From Novakomyces olei (lineage: Eukaryota > Ascomycota > Novakomycetes > Novakomycetales > Novakomycetaceae), in contig JADEYG010000009.1 in assembly GCA_016906335.1 (NCBI GenBank), forward strand, positions 248,001 to 312,000: a DNA stretch of 64,000 nt. The letters are read 5' to 3'. The notes beneath the pieces were generated by a model. That model ran no database searches and had not been told where the DNA came from. It saw only the letters and a program-made list of their open reading frames with translations. Below are positions 23,680-34,929 of the stretch, one piece after another; within the stretch, counting starts at the first letter, position 1; each line of letters begins with the position of its first letter. Made by a program: the position numbers and the translations under genes.

Positions 23680-24480
23680 CTAATTACGAGGCTGAAGCTG
23701 CCTGATCCTTTCTCGCTGCATTTCAACAAACTTTTCGCCGTCTTTAACGATGGCCATTACCTCTGCAGGACCAACATTCCCACCGGCCGAAAGACCTGCC
23801 AAACGGTCTCGTACTTCCAGCAGAACATCCCTCCTTATTGAAGCCTTTAGAGATAGCCGCTGGCCTTGCAAGGCTTTGGTAGTAGTGAGCGCGTACAGCA
23901 CTTCAGTCGGCGTTTGAGACGGCCTTTCCGAGTATCGTCCCCGATCAAAAGCACTGTCAATCATTCGCGACAGCTCCGCTTCTTCCGTCGTAAACGCTGC
24001 CGATTGGTGATAGAGCACCATCAGCCGATGAAGCCGCTCTTCAGCGTCTCTCGCAGCTTTGCGCTCGCGATTCGCTGTCCGCTGCTCTGCCCGCTGAGCC
24101 GCGTCGGGATCTGGACGGACTTTGAAATCTTCATACATTTGCCGCGTGGACAGTGGCAGACTCTCCGTCAGCGCTTGAGCCGTAATAGTTGCATTTGACC
24201 TGTCTGCGTTCTTTGCAGAAAGCCTTTTGCCGCTCGACTCTGCAGGTTTTAAGGCATTGCGAGTCCGATTCGTATGGTTCTGCTGCTGTCGCTGCTGCTG
24301 TTGCTGCTGCTGAATGTACTGCAGTCTTAAAGCATGCATTTTTTTATTATAATCGTGCCTCGGATCAGGCTTTTCTGCCACCGCACCCGCCGCAGTCGAG
24401 ACTGAGCGGGTACGGCACAGGCAGTTTAGCTGTTTTGCCCGTCGTATCATTGAGCCGAATCTGCTGTTGGATTTACGCAA
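23680..24480 (-). CDS. PET123: mitochondrial small ribosomal subunit protein mS26 (Pet123)
   Basis: Single exon, 266 residues. A basic, Ser-rich start (MRKSNSRFGSMIRRAKQLNC and onward) looks like a mitochondrial presequence; translation could also begin at the second ATG (MIRRAKQ). Then a Gln run (about residues 58-68, CTG/CAG-coded), ITAQALTESLPLSTRQMYED, FKVRPDPDAAQRAEQRTANR, and LHRLMVLYHQSAAFTTEEAE. That middle arrangement (S.P.SI...Y...KVRP.t.E, then a basic coiled-coil, then L..LYH.A..F.T.E.L) matches fungal Pet123/mS26 as I remember it. It would act in the mitochondrial matrix on the small ribosomal subunit. Tail-to-tail with the transporter. Confidence 0.75.
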   Translation of the reverse strand: MRKSNSRFGSMIRRAKQLNCLCRTRSVSTAAGAVAEKPDPRHDYNKKMHALRLQYIQQQQQQQRQQQNHTNRTRNALKPAESSGKRLSAKNADRSNATITAQALTESLPLSTRQMYEDFKVRPDPDAAQRAEQRTANRERKAARDAEERLHRLMVLYHQSAAFTTEEAELSRMIDSAFDRGRYSERPSQTPTEVLYALTTTKALQGQRLSLKASIRRDVLLEVRDRLAGLSAGGNVGPAEVMAIVKDGEKFVEMQRERIRQLQPRN

Positions 24481-25313
24481 AGACCAAAGGACGTGAAAAA
24501 TATTATTTAATATTTAATATTGAATATTGAATATTGAATATTGAATATTGAATATTGAATATTGAATATTGAATATTGAATATTGAATATTGAATATTGG
24601 ATTATTTATTTCAATATTTCAACATTTCAACATTTCAATATCAATATCAATAAATAAGAAATATTTAGCTATATTGAACTATAAAACAACGTACCATAAT
24701 AAAATATCTATAATCAACTTTAGCAAGAACGTAGTACTAGAACAGCCTGATAAAAACGCCATGCTTCAAATACATAATAATACGCCATAATTTATAATGT
24801 GCCATAATTATACATTAAGCTCTAATTAATTGTCCAATTAATAATAGACTAGAGCTGCTAAAGCTGTGGCCTCGTTGAACCGGTGTCGTCCGAACGGTAC
24901 GACACTCAAACGGGAAGCCGGACGGCGAGCAGTTGCAGAGCAATTGCGCTCGATCCGTTGTGGATCTAAAGTCAAGTGCGGAGCGCTGTACTGCTTATAA
25001 TCTGGCCGAGTATAATCTGGCTGCTTTTTAATCTGCCAACGTCCCTATCTGCTCCTGCCTGGTTTGCTACATCTCTTATCCCGCCATTTGTCTCTTTACC
25101 ATTGTCACTTTTCGACACTCGCTTTTGTGACTTTGTGCTCTCAGACTGCGGCAAGCTGATTGCATCTTTTCACTAGAGCTCTACACCTTTGCGCCTTGTA
25201 TCCTTATACAGCTTATCCTCAGTACTCATTGAGCCTTCGCCGCCTATCTCCTTGTAAACTTGCAGTTTGCCTTTTGTTTTGGCTGCTTTTTGGCCGTCAA
25301 AAGTTTGGCGAAA
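24481..25313. other. divergent promoter region, PET123 / TOA1
   Basis: Contains the 7-bp repeat array at 24516-24600, an AT-rich block to 24840, then GC-richer, CT-rich DNA (24850-25310) as is usual just upstream of a start. No gene seen. Confidence 0.4.
24516..24600. repeat. 7-bp tandem array (AATATTG), about 12 copies
   Basis: AATATTG repeated head to tail, nearly perfect, upstream of PET123. The unit contains the palindrome AATATT. Confidence 0.9.
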
Positions 25314-26403
25314 ATGTCAAACTCTCTTGTCGGCGAAGTCTACGCCGGCATTGTCGAACAGGTTATTAAACGTGCACGAACCGACTTTGAAGATCACGAC
25401 ACAGACGAGGAAACGCTGATGGCGTTGAGGAGCCTTTGGCAAGATAACCTGACGGCTTCTGGAGTAGGCACTTTTCCTTGGGCTCCGCTAGCGCCCACTA
25501 ATACTGGCGGCAATAATGCTCCTGGTAATTCTGCGGCTTCCGCTTTAGATCCTGAGTCTTCCCTCGATCCTTCTGCCTTTGCTTCTCGTGACTCGGCCGG
25601 CTCAACTGCCGCAATGAGGGCTGCGCAACAGATCAGGGCTTTGGCTCAGCGACAGGGACAAAATCTGGGGTCTTCATGGAATGAAACTGTCTCTAATTTA
25701 CAGGCTTATGCCTCGCAAATGCAAAATAGTCCTTCATCTGCCAACGACCTACAATTGCCTTCACTACCTAATGTACAAAGATTTGGATCTGAGACTACAA
25801 TGGACCCGAATGCTTTTGTTATGGCTCCGGGGACTTCTTCCGCTGATACTCCGTTCAAAAATGAGCAAGATGTTGTTGTAAAATCAGAGCCAAAGGTGGA
25901 GGAGTTGTCTCCTGCTCAACTTTCGGCTCAGCACGTGGACCAGATGGTAGAAAGCCGTTTGAATGAGATTAATGGTAGGAAAAGATCAGCGCCAGACGAT
26001 CCTACAGAGTCAAAGGAGGCTAAGAGGCCGTCTGTAAAGCCGACTCCAACTCCAGTAGACGGCGGCTCAGGAGACGAGGATGCTATCAACTCCGATTTAG
26101 ATGATCCCGAGTCTGATCAAGAGGAGGAGGAAGCAGAGTATGGGGCGGATACTTCTGGTCAGAATATTATATTGTGTCAGTATGATAGAGTGTAAGTTGT
26201 ATTTTTATTTTTATTTTTATTTTAATTTATCAATTTTTTTTCTCTCTAATTTTGCTAGAGCTCGGGTGAAAAATAAGTGGAAATGTGTACTTAAAGACGG
26301 CATTGTCGGCATCAATGGTAAAGATTACCTTTTCATCAAAGGCAACGGGTAGGTTGAAATATTGAGATTGCGAAAACTAAAGGACAGGGAGTTTGAGTGG
26401 TGA
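25314..26403 (+). CDS. TOA1: transcription initiation factor TFIIA large subunit
   Basis: Model join(25314..26191,26259..26348,26388..26403), 327 residues. The N-terminal domain (1-60) reads MSNSLVGEVYAGIVEQVIKR, ARTDFEDHDTDEE and LWQDNLTASGVGTFPW, the four-helix-bundle segment of TFIIA-alpha. A long Ala/Ser/Pro-rich linker follows, then an acidic run (DLDDPESDQEEEEAEYG) and the C-terminal beta-barrel part NIILCQYDRVARVKNKWKCV, LKDGIVGINGKDYLFIKGNG and EFEW. TFIIA stabilises TBP on the TATA box. The last coding exon has only 16 bases (GEFEW stop) after a 39-base intron with GTAGGT donor; without it the conserved EFEW end would be lost. Confidence 0.94.
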
Positions 26404-26741
26404 TTTGGGGAAACTGTTTCACGATACCAATATTAGTATTTAGACCATAAGGCTCATTAAAGTGTCTAGTGGTTTTCTGTTTCTCGAAGCTTATTCTTTT
26501 CCCTTTATCATTGTCAATGAAGGCGCAACATCAATAATATTAATATTAATAAAAAAACAATTAAAAAAGAGACAGTTATTTATTATAGTACAACTAAATA
26601 GGCACATTACAGGTTAAAGCTTCTGTATTATTGACAATATAATAAAACACGTGTAAATTTGTCGATCTCGCTCAAACTTCGTAACTGCTCCTGTCTATTA
26701 CATTGCTATTCTAATGTAATTATTCTAATGTAAAATCGTGT
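26404..26741. other. intergenic region between convergent TOA1 and hydrolase genes
   Basis: AT-rich; includes repeated TTCTAATGTAA at about 26708-26732. No gene seen. Confidence 0.4.
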
Positions 26742-26850
26742 CTAGTTGTGAAAAGCACTTTCAATCTCATTGATAACCGCATCCGAATGTTGTACTTTGT
26801 TGTGGCCTGCGCGATTAGAGAAGCGTGATGCAGATAGTGTAAAAAACTAA

Positions 26851-26925
<75 letters not shown>

Positions 26926-28582
26926 ATAGATAGATAGATAGATAATTATAAATGGAATCTCTTGACCAGTATCAAGCGCATGGCATATGGAGGCCATGAT
27001 TCGATTTTAATATAAAACATAGAGACAGAAACTTACCACCCCACGCAATTTCAGTGTATTTAATCTTTTGATCTTGCGAAGAGTAAATTATGGTCGACTG
27101 ACTGAGCTGCTCCCGTGATCTCTGCAATTCCAGCTCTTGCCGATTCACAGCGGGCACTGATACGGAGGCATTTAAAGCACTGTAAAACAATTCTTCAGAA
27201 TTAGAACTCGGAATCTCGAAATCAGATCGAGCATGAACAATTCTAATCTTTGTATATTCATTACGGCTATTGCTTGCCAGTCTAGCGATAGCTCGAGCAG
27301 AATCCCATTCATGGTAAAGGCACTGGAGCAAAAGATTCTGCACAAAGGGATAGCCTTTTAATGGACCCAAGATTGGAATTACACCAGCAAGTCGGTAAGT
27401 CTGGGCGACGTGAGCGATTGACTTGAACCCGGCAATGGAAATTATCCGATCCACAAAAACAGGATTGCTTGCATCGTGAGCCAAATAATCGGCTGTTGCT
27501 ATAGCGACTCCGGATCCCAGTGATTGCCCGAGTATTATCACGTCTTTTGGTTCTACTCCCAACTTGATAATATGCCTGACAAGATCAACAACGTCCTCGA
27601 TGAGACCTGGTTGCGATGGCTCTCCCGTGGAGAGGCCAAAGCCTCTGTAATCAAGTGCAAAAACGTGAGTATTTGGAATTGCCGCGTATAGGCGTAAAGC
27701 CGTAAGCCTGTGTTCTGTGCCTAAATTGCCTGCCGTCCCGTGTACTTGAAAAGTTAGCGATCAAAAATGCAGACAATTGGGGAACAAAATAAAATAAACT
27801 AAAACAAAATAAAATAAAATAAAATAAAACAGAGGCTTGAAAATTGAAAAAGAAAATAGTGGAAAACAAAACCCAGTCAATTTCTATCTACTAATACTAA
27901 ACTGACCATTCGTCATGTTAAAATAAATATTCGTAAAAGCCTAAATCGTCTGCATAGAGAGGAAAATAAGTCAGGGCGTACAATAAATCACGGCCTTCTT
28001 AGGCCCGGGCGACGCGAGCAGAGCATAGTGCAGAGATCCATCGTACTGGTCGACGGGTTTATTTATCAGATCGTCATAATGTTTGGTGTACAAATTGGCA
28101 GGCAGAAGCTTGGGTTAGTAATATTCAAAGCATCAGAATGAAAATTGCTATATCTAAGCCCAAAAAAAATCAAACTAAATCAAGTGAAAACTGGACATTG
28201 TCTGGCAAACAAGGTCTAATCCCAAACATGCGGACTAATATAAACAATTTTTGTCTTACATGCCAGGCGAAAACCCGTGCGTCACTGTGCTCTAAAGTGA
28301 AAGGCAATACACGATTTTCCGAAAACCCCAAAGTGTCTGGTCGAGTAAGATCGACAAAAGGGACATTGACCCAGTTCAAGTATAAAATTCTAAGATTAGA
28401 CACAATTGCTGGCGCAAAAGACTCCTTACCGTCGCTGTACCTCTGGATGAATCAGTGCAAGCACAAACGCTATGTAATTAGCAATTGAATTGGAATATAC
28501 GCGTCTTACAAAGGTAGATTAAGGCGAGAATTAATATTGGCCGCAGAGCAAGGATCGGGACACTTTTAACGCTAGACTTCAT
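26742..28582 (-). CDS. ABHD12-like alpha/beta hydrolase (membrane-anchored serine hydrolase)
   Basis: Model complement(join(26742..26806,27037..27744,27982..28108,28260..28389,28430..28469,28510..28582)), 380 residues. Residues 8-36 (VPILALRPILILALIYLSFV) form an N-terminal membrane anchor. Then ILYLNWVNVPFVDLTRPD, a segment typical of ABHD12 proteins, YLHGTAGNLGTEHR (oxyanion loop), FALDYRGFGLSTGEP, the nucleophile elbow GQSLGSG (Ser), an Asp in ARSDFEIP, and a late His in GHNKVQHSD. The catalytic triad is therefore complete. ABHD12 enzymes hydrolyse monoacylglycerols or lysophospholipids at the ER; the substrate here is unknown. The last intron (26807-27036) carries the (AAAT)n tract. Five introns, two of only 40 bases; acceptors are preceded by CTAAC at the expected place. 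Confidence 0.87.
26848..26943. repeat. (AATA)n microsatellite within hydrolase intron
   Basis: About 22 AATA units followed by four GATA units. Lies wholly inside the last intron of the ABHD12-like gene; on the gene's sense strand it reads (TTTA)n. Confidence 0.9.
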
Positions 28583-29203
28583 GATTTATAAGCCGAAATG
28601 TGCCGCCGGCATTAGCCATTCGCAATTAATTACTATTAATAATTAGTATGGTGTTCCGGTTATTCTAGTCACTATACACACGGGTACCCGTCTCCATGTC
28701 CACAAAGTTTTTTAGTGATTGTAATGCTTATCTCGCTCAAACTACAGCAGACCAGAAAACGATAAGGTGCAATTATTTTGGAATTATTGTATAGAGTAAT
28801 GGTAAATAGGAAAGTAACAAGAGCAATGGATGGATGGATAGATAGATGACTGCCGTATTGTCTGCTAAACTATATTGACACTATTTTGATGTGCTCTGCG
28901 AGAACTGGCAATGACAAAGGCCCATTCCTCCACGACTGCTCAAATTTGCTCTCATATTATCACACGATCAAAAAGGTTTCTCTTACAGATTGCATATGTA
29001 TTAGCAGGAACAGTAGATTCGTAGTTGCACAATAAGCCATCCTTTCACATTCATTACAATTCCGTCAAGAACCCACTTGGATCAGAAAATTGCGGGTCAT
29101 GACACATTTATGCCTGCTACAAGTACCTGCCAGCCTTTGAGACAGACCATACTCCAACCACCATTTTATTTAGAATTAATACGTCCTCTACTCCGTTGGG
29201 CAT
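28583..29203. other. intergenic region, hydrolase promoter and MRPL33 3' end
   Basis: Both neighbours are on the minus strand. Contains a short (GGAT)n/(GATA)n run at 28827-28848. No gene seen. Confidence 0.4.
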
Positions 29204-29491
29204 CTAATTTTCAATAACATAGCCCGGATTTGACCGACGTCGAGCACGCTCTTCAGCGGGCGACAGATTTTCTTCCGTTTCGTGTACGTCAACGAGCTCT
29301 TTGACTTTAAGTATAGCGCCGACAATAGTAGGAGTCGCCCGGTGAGTCCGCACAGACATGCGCTTCCCTAAACCCAATGCGGCCAATACCCTTCGCCTTT
29401 GCCTGCGAACGTTAAGACGTAATTCACAGCGGGAAACTTACCGCGGCATTCCGATACTTGACCGTATCTGCTGGATCCGAAGGTACACCAT
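29204..29491 (-). CDS. MRPL33: mitochondrial large ribosomal subunit protein uL30m (MrpL33)
   Basis: Model complement(join(29204..29402,29442..29491)), 82 residues, the small size normal for fungal MrpL33 (about 86). It begins MVYLRIQQIRSSIGMPR, then RQRRRVLAALGLGKRMSVRT, HRATPTIVGAILKVKELVDV and ends RRRSNPGYVIEN, which follows the bacterial L30 fold plus a short fungal tail. It is part of the mitochondrial ribosome. The 39-base intron has a GTAAGT donor and CTTAAC before TTCGCAG. A different frame in exon 1 is also open but does not continue into exon 2. Divergent from the GATA-finger gene, 235 bases apart. Confidence 0.88.
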
Positions 29492-29726
29492 GATTGATGT
29501 GTAATTTTTGCTCAATGGCTATTTGAATTCAATATTTAATAAAAATAAAATTGTGTTATAGTGTGTTTCTTCTTCTCGCGATTATTATAATAGGATAATG
29601 CACATTAATTTTATTCACAATAATATAATAAATATAATATTATTTCTTTCTTTTCCCTTTTTTTGTATAGATATATCTATCAATCATCGCAAAGGCCATT
29701 CGACTGTCCAGTATGGTCCAGACGAA

Positions 29727-31849
29727 ATGACTGCCGAGGCGCTCGCGGACGGTGACCTTTCTACGTAATTTTCTACAATTCTATCTCCAATTTCTCATGT
29801 GTTTATTAATTTTTCTCAGGTACAAACAAGATTTGCATCAGGCCCTCCAGCAATCGCGAGAGTCATGCGCGAGCCGTCGCTACTTTTCCGTCTTTTCAAG
29901 TCGCGGCGGTCGCGGTCACGGCAATGATGCAAACGAAGCGGTCACTCCTGCGCGTCATACTCTCTCGCGAATAGGCGAGTTTGATCTGACAGTTGGAATC
30001 CACGGGTTTGTGGGATGCCGATTTTACTCTGTCAAATACGTATTAGAGGAACAGGCGTTCGACCCACAAAGCTCTGCAAAGAAAGACAATTCTACGAAAA
30101 GAGATCAATCAGAAATAGAGGCGAAAACGTCATGGAAAGAAAAAGAAGGTCCGAATTTAGATGTTTGTACAAGTGCAGACGCTCCGATTCAAACTAGCAA
30201 GGCAGAAGGTACAGATGCTAAAGGCGTGGAAAAAATTGAAAAGGAAGCTCAAAATGACGTTGATAATGGCATTTCAAAGGATAATGGAAACGATACTCAC
30301 AAAGAAACTTCAAGGCAAACGCAGACTGAAAAGGATAATGACAAGGATACTGAAAAGGCTGTCTCTATGGGACCTGATGCTATTGAGAAAGTCAGCGTAC
30401 TTGACGGGTCGAAGGAGGACTCGGAATCTGAAAAGGGGAATAAAGATAATACCAATGTAGAAACAAAAAGGGAAGAATCTAATACAGAGCCAAAGGAGCC
30501 TAAGGAGGGACCAAGTACAGAACCTACTCAAGAAACAGCTCAGTCGGCTCTAAAGGCTGCTAATTTAAACTCAAAAACAGACTCAAATAAGGAATTAGAG
30601 CAATTGAAGGAAAAGTCTTTATTGAAACAAAATACTGAAACACGCGTAAAGCAAGAACCAGGATCTTTAACTCCAGGTGCGAAACCAAAAAGAGAACGGC
30701 GCCAGCAGCAGCCGACTACAAATTGGGCAGATATTGTATTTGATTTTGTGGAGAATACTGGTGAGAAATTTTTTCTTCCACGCAACACGAACCTTGTGAT
30801 TGAACCTTCTGCCGAGTTTTATACAGTAAGTTTGAATTTTTGCTTGCATTTGTTTTTTGTCAGGCTCGTTTCCTTTGTTCTTTCGATTTTTCGCTTTGTC
30901 GTTTCGTGTTTGATTTATTCTGTTCGTAATCTCGAAACTAAAGTCAATTAATTGTTTCAGTAAAAAATGTTTATTTAATTGTTTAATCGTTTCGTCAACA
31001 AATTAAAGATTATTTTATGATTGTTTTATTTTCGTATGCTTTACATACTTACTCCAGATTTTCTGCACGTACATCCTGTTTGACAAGACAAACTCAATTT
31101 ACGCCCCCGTTCGTTTACGCATCGATCGGGCAACGCGCAGGCTGGTAGAAAACCTGCAGCGCTACGTTTCCGATGAGCGATCAGCTGAAGCACGTGCAAA
31201 TACGGCTCAGCTAATGTCCACCGAGTCTTCTTCCGTCCGGGAGGATATGCCACAACCCTTTACAGCAGTTTTACCCGACAAGCGCGTTGCCTGGGCAACG
31301 CTGGATAGGCAAGATTTTACTGCTGAGCCGCCAGTGGAGAGCAAACCGCTGCTAAATACGTTGGAAAAACGGAGGCAGAGTTCCCCCGTAACGCGTGCCT
31401 TGAACAACGGATCTGCATCCCACGTTTCGCCTAATGTTCAAAGTATTAGTCATCATAGCGACACGAGCAACAGCCGACGTCGATCCTCACTTGCCGTGAC
31501 GACTCCCCCACCGGCAAGTAACAAATCCCGCACACCACGTGGAGTAAAAATCGAGTCAAAGGCACGGACGGGTACGCGTTCGCCTTCCGTCGAGTCGACG
31601 AATCCAACAAGTAAGCGGAAGCCTTCCATAACTGCCCGCAATACACCGCCCCGGCCGGCTAAAGTGCCAAAGCATATGTTTCAGGTTAAACGCGGTGAGC
31701 GTAGCGTTGGCGCAGAATGGCGCTGTGACGTTTGTGGGGCAAAGGAGACTCCCCTCAAGCGAAGAGGACCGAATGGGCCGGGCACTTTGTGTAATGCATG
31801 CGGGATGAAGGTTATCAAGGGGACAATGCGTCTAGAGCTGATTGATTAG
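29727..31849 (+). CDS. GATA-type zinc-finger protein, otherwise unrecognised
   Basis: Model join(29727..29764,29820..30825,31058..31849), 611 residues. Order: a short N-terminal YKQDLHQALQQSRESCASRR segment, GEFDLTVGIHGFVGCRFYSV, a 170-residue Lys/Glu/Thr-rich low-complexity stretch (about 120-300), a conserved-looking block NWADIVFDFVENTGEKFFLP, then IFCTYILFDKTNSIYAPVRL, Ser/Pro-rich basic sequence, and a C-terminal GATA finger CDVCGAKETP...TLCNACG with Cys-X2-Cys-X18-Cys-X2-Cys. X18 loops occur in white-collar-type and plant GATA fingers; most fungal GATA factors have X17. Without LOV or PAS domains it is not WC-1 or WC-2. Probably nuclear and DNA-binding; target genes unknown. Both introns (55 and 232 bases) keep phase. 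Confidence 0.75.
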
Positions 31850-32321
31850 ACTGTATTTTGTGGACAGTGACTTGTGACTAAATGTTTGCCAAAGGGCAAC
31901 TTTATATACATAAAGGACAGATTTCGTATGATACTGTAATAGTGTCATTGTAATAGTGTCAGTATCACAACCTGCCAAGGTAATGTGACCATTCAAGGCT
32001 GTCTACAACGATATTGCAATATAATCTATAAAGCTAAAGACCTACAATGCTACTGCAGCTTTGTAAAAGACAGGATGCGTTTCGCTACTCCGTCTCTCTA
32101 CTCCGTTTCCGACTTTAGAGATACGCGTAGAGTCTTGTAATAATATTGACTATACATATTTCATAGCAACAGTATCTACGATTCGTTGCCTCATTCATAC
32201 TATTGTAAATGATACGGGTTTCAACGCACACCTACCATACCAGATGACCTTAATTTCGCATTAATTACACAAACCAAAACAATCAATATTGGCCATAAAA
32301 ACTCCGGGGTATATTAGGGTA
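31850..32321. other. intergenic region between convergent genes
   Basis: 3' UTRs of the GATA-finger gene and FCF2. Contains a short direct repeat TGTAATAGTGTCA(T/G) at about 31935-31962. No gene seen. Confidence 0.4.
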
Positions 32322-33308
32322 TCACTTTCGCTTTCGCCGAGGTCCGGCGCGGGAACCTTGCAATTTCTCATACCGCGATCGAAACGCGTCTCGTTGTGTT
32401 TGATCATGCAGAATTGTATTGAAAATGCCATCGTCCCGATGACCGCCGTGCCCTCTACTGCTTGGTTCAAGAACGGAGGACACAATATGGCCGACTTGAA
32501 AATATTTGGGATTACCACCTTTTTTTGAAATAGCACCAGTAGATCGGTAGTGCCGTTTAGGATCAAGTACATTACGTAACCGCAAAGCATGTAGCTCACG
32601 TTTCAAGCTATCGTCCAATTCAGGCTTTGGCATATCGTACCATAGCGGACCGGCCGTGTCCTGTTTACTGGTCAGCTTTTGCAAATGAAAAGAAGGTCCC
32701 ACAAGAAAAAAATTTAAGACAAATAAAAGTAAAGATAAAAAAAAAGCAAGATACAAGGTGGTATTTCAAAAAGCCGAATCAGTGTAACTATGACATTTCT
32801 TTGTAAAGCTTCATCGAGGAAAGGGATCCAATACGGTCCTAAACTCGCTCTCGCCACAAAATTAGGTTTATCATCATATTCAGGAAGAGCGAAAACCCTG
32901 CTATGTAGAGATCTCTTCCTGACGGCCACATTGAAAACCAGATATGTGTATGAAAGGAACGCAAATATATTTCGAGAGGTAAAAAAAGGTAAATAAATAT
33001 CGAATGGTTAAACATACCTTTTCATCTCGTGCACGACGGTGTTTCCTCTGTTCACGGGGGTTCGTATGGCGCAGAGCTTCAATACGAGCATCTACAGAAG
33101 CATCTTTAGATTGCTGTCCGGTTTTTGCAACTGCCGTAGTAGAATTTGCTTCAGGATAATGTTTTTGTATCGGTTTAAAAGAATTTGGAATCAAAGTCGG
33201 CGGCAATTCCGCGACTGACCCATATGTGCCTATTTCTGATAGTAAACGATCAACAGATTCGATATCCACAAGGCCGTCTGTACGTACAAGGCGCCGTGGG
33301 TCAGTCAT
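32322..33308 (-). CDS. FCF2: rRNA-processing protein Fcf2
   Basis: Model complement(join(32322..32675,33018..33308)), 214 residues (yeast Fcf2 is 217). The C-terminal domain is clear: GPLWYDMPKPELDDSLKREL, LRNVLDPKRHYRS, PKYFQVGHIVSS and a basic end GSRAGPRRKRK. Fcf2 is a nucleolar protein needed for early cleavages of 35S pre-rRNA to make 18S rRNA. The N-terminal exon starts MTDPRRLVRTDGLVDIESVD; an upstream in-frame codon at 33335 is not ATG. The 342-base intron (GTATGT donor, CAAAAG acceptor) contains an unrelated open frame that cannot be joined in phase. Confidence 0.9.
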
Positions 33309-34929
33309 AGCAGCAGAAGCAAAATTTTTGGTCAATTATATGCCTATATCCACATACCTCTTAATAGCAAAACCAGATTGGAGTTAAGTTAGATCAAAGC
33401 TGGATTTACAATAGTGAGGACTAGAACATTATAAATTGACATAAGATCTTGTGAGGAGTAGTAATAAGGCATTCTAGTATATTTATCTATGTTCGCACAA
33501 GATGTGTGGTCTTTGACGCACGATGGCAATATGACGCAGGACGCACCAAAATCATAAAGCCAAGTGCCGCCGACATCTGCGCTCGGTTTGGCATTCCTGC
33601 TTAAAGTTACTTTACGCATGGAACAAGTGTGGCTATATGACTACTTGTAAGGTAGAAAAGGCGCGCAGATCTTTTCGGCCTGTCAAACAAGCCTCTAGGC
33701 AAGTGTAATAATAGTTTGTGAAACATTTCCATTATAAGGCATTGCAGCTAGCGACACCGAATATTTGCTGCACTACATTTTAAAACACAATGCTTTTATG
33801 AGATGACTATGGCATACAAGCGAGGAGTAAATCAAACTTTTGGTGGTGCCAGAGTAAAAGGGGCACTTTAGAGATTGGCATAAAATCAAGGTTTTCCAAG
33901 CTTCGTATATAATTCATGTTGAAAAAAGTGTGCTCATAATTTTATTCGAGTGCCAGTATCAAGCCAGCCCAATGAAAAACAAACTAAAAATTTCTCCACA
34001 AACCAAAGCCACTGCGTAGAATCTAGAATATAATGGACCAATCATAAGCCTTCAAAATCATTGACAGCAGCCAATTCTTTACCGCTTTCGTCCAATTGTC
34101 CGCCAAACCCCAATAAACGAGGTTGGTATTAAGATTTAACCACAATGCGTTTAACAAATCCAAGGTCAAAGAGCCCGATGAAAATGCAATGGCCGCCGAG
34201 TTCATATTCAAATTTCTTGTCCAATTTTTGTTGGTTTCTCGAGATGAAACTTGGATGTAAAACGCGAGTCAAAATTCTCGCAACCGAGACCGCAGTGAGG
34301 TTTCCCATTTATGTACACATTAAGCAACAACTCAGTAATAGCCTTTCCCTCCCAATTATAAGCAAACAGGGTCTGTAAACAGACTGTAAAGCCAACCTCT
34401 GTTCCAACTTTGTCCACCCTAAACAATGTTAAACCAGATTATCCCAATCACGTTCGACCGACCAAACCTGTAAAGTATTGCCGAATTAATAATACACTTG
34501 TGCCGAGGATCAGTGTGCGAAAAAAGGGTAATTCTACTCCTGTGGAACAATACAGAATGAAGCGAGTGCGGGGAATCGGATAAATGGGCGAGCGGATATT
34601 GGAATGGTACTAGTGCGCGCAAAAGACACGCATAGAGCCATTACGTAAACTTTCAAAAGTGGTGCGAGAAACTCTACTTGCACACGGCAAAAATACAGTA
34701 TATAAACAAGTCTCACGCTCTTTTTGCCGGCGCCTTCAATTTTATCTATACTGCCTCCACTGTTTCGCGTATACTGCACACTGTATACACAAAGTGAATA
34801 TATTTATTCATTTATTCAATTTTTCAATTTTATTACTGGTCGAGGAACTAGTACAATCGCCGATAAGTAGTACATACACCGCCTCAGCCTTTACCGGACC
34901 GCCCTTCTTTGCTGCAGCGCTTGCTCAGA
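33309..34929. other. 1.6-kb divergent region, FCF2 / acetate transporter
   Basis: An AAAATTTTT run at 33321-33329 lies close to the FCF2 start. The middle (34023-34426) has coding-like minus-strand sequence listed separately. The last 200 bases are a typical TATA-containing promoter (TATATAAAC at 34699). A short minus-strand frame at 33389-33619 is not convincing. Confidence 0.4.
34023..34426 (-). pseudogene. coding-like segment of unknown origin, not one open frame
   Basis: Minus-strand sequence here reads protein-like (for example VGFTVCLQTLFAYNWEGKAI, ELLLNVYINGKPHCG, then LNTNLVYWGLADNWTKAV) but is spread over more than one frame with no splice sites that would connect it. Codon use looks like coding DNA and unlike the flanking AT-rich spacers. 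It may be a decayed gene or gene fragment; I do not recognise the family and cannot tell its origin or age. Confidence 0.35.
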
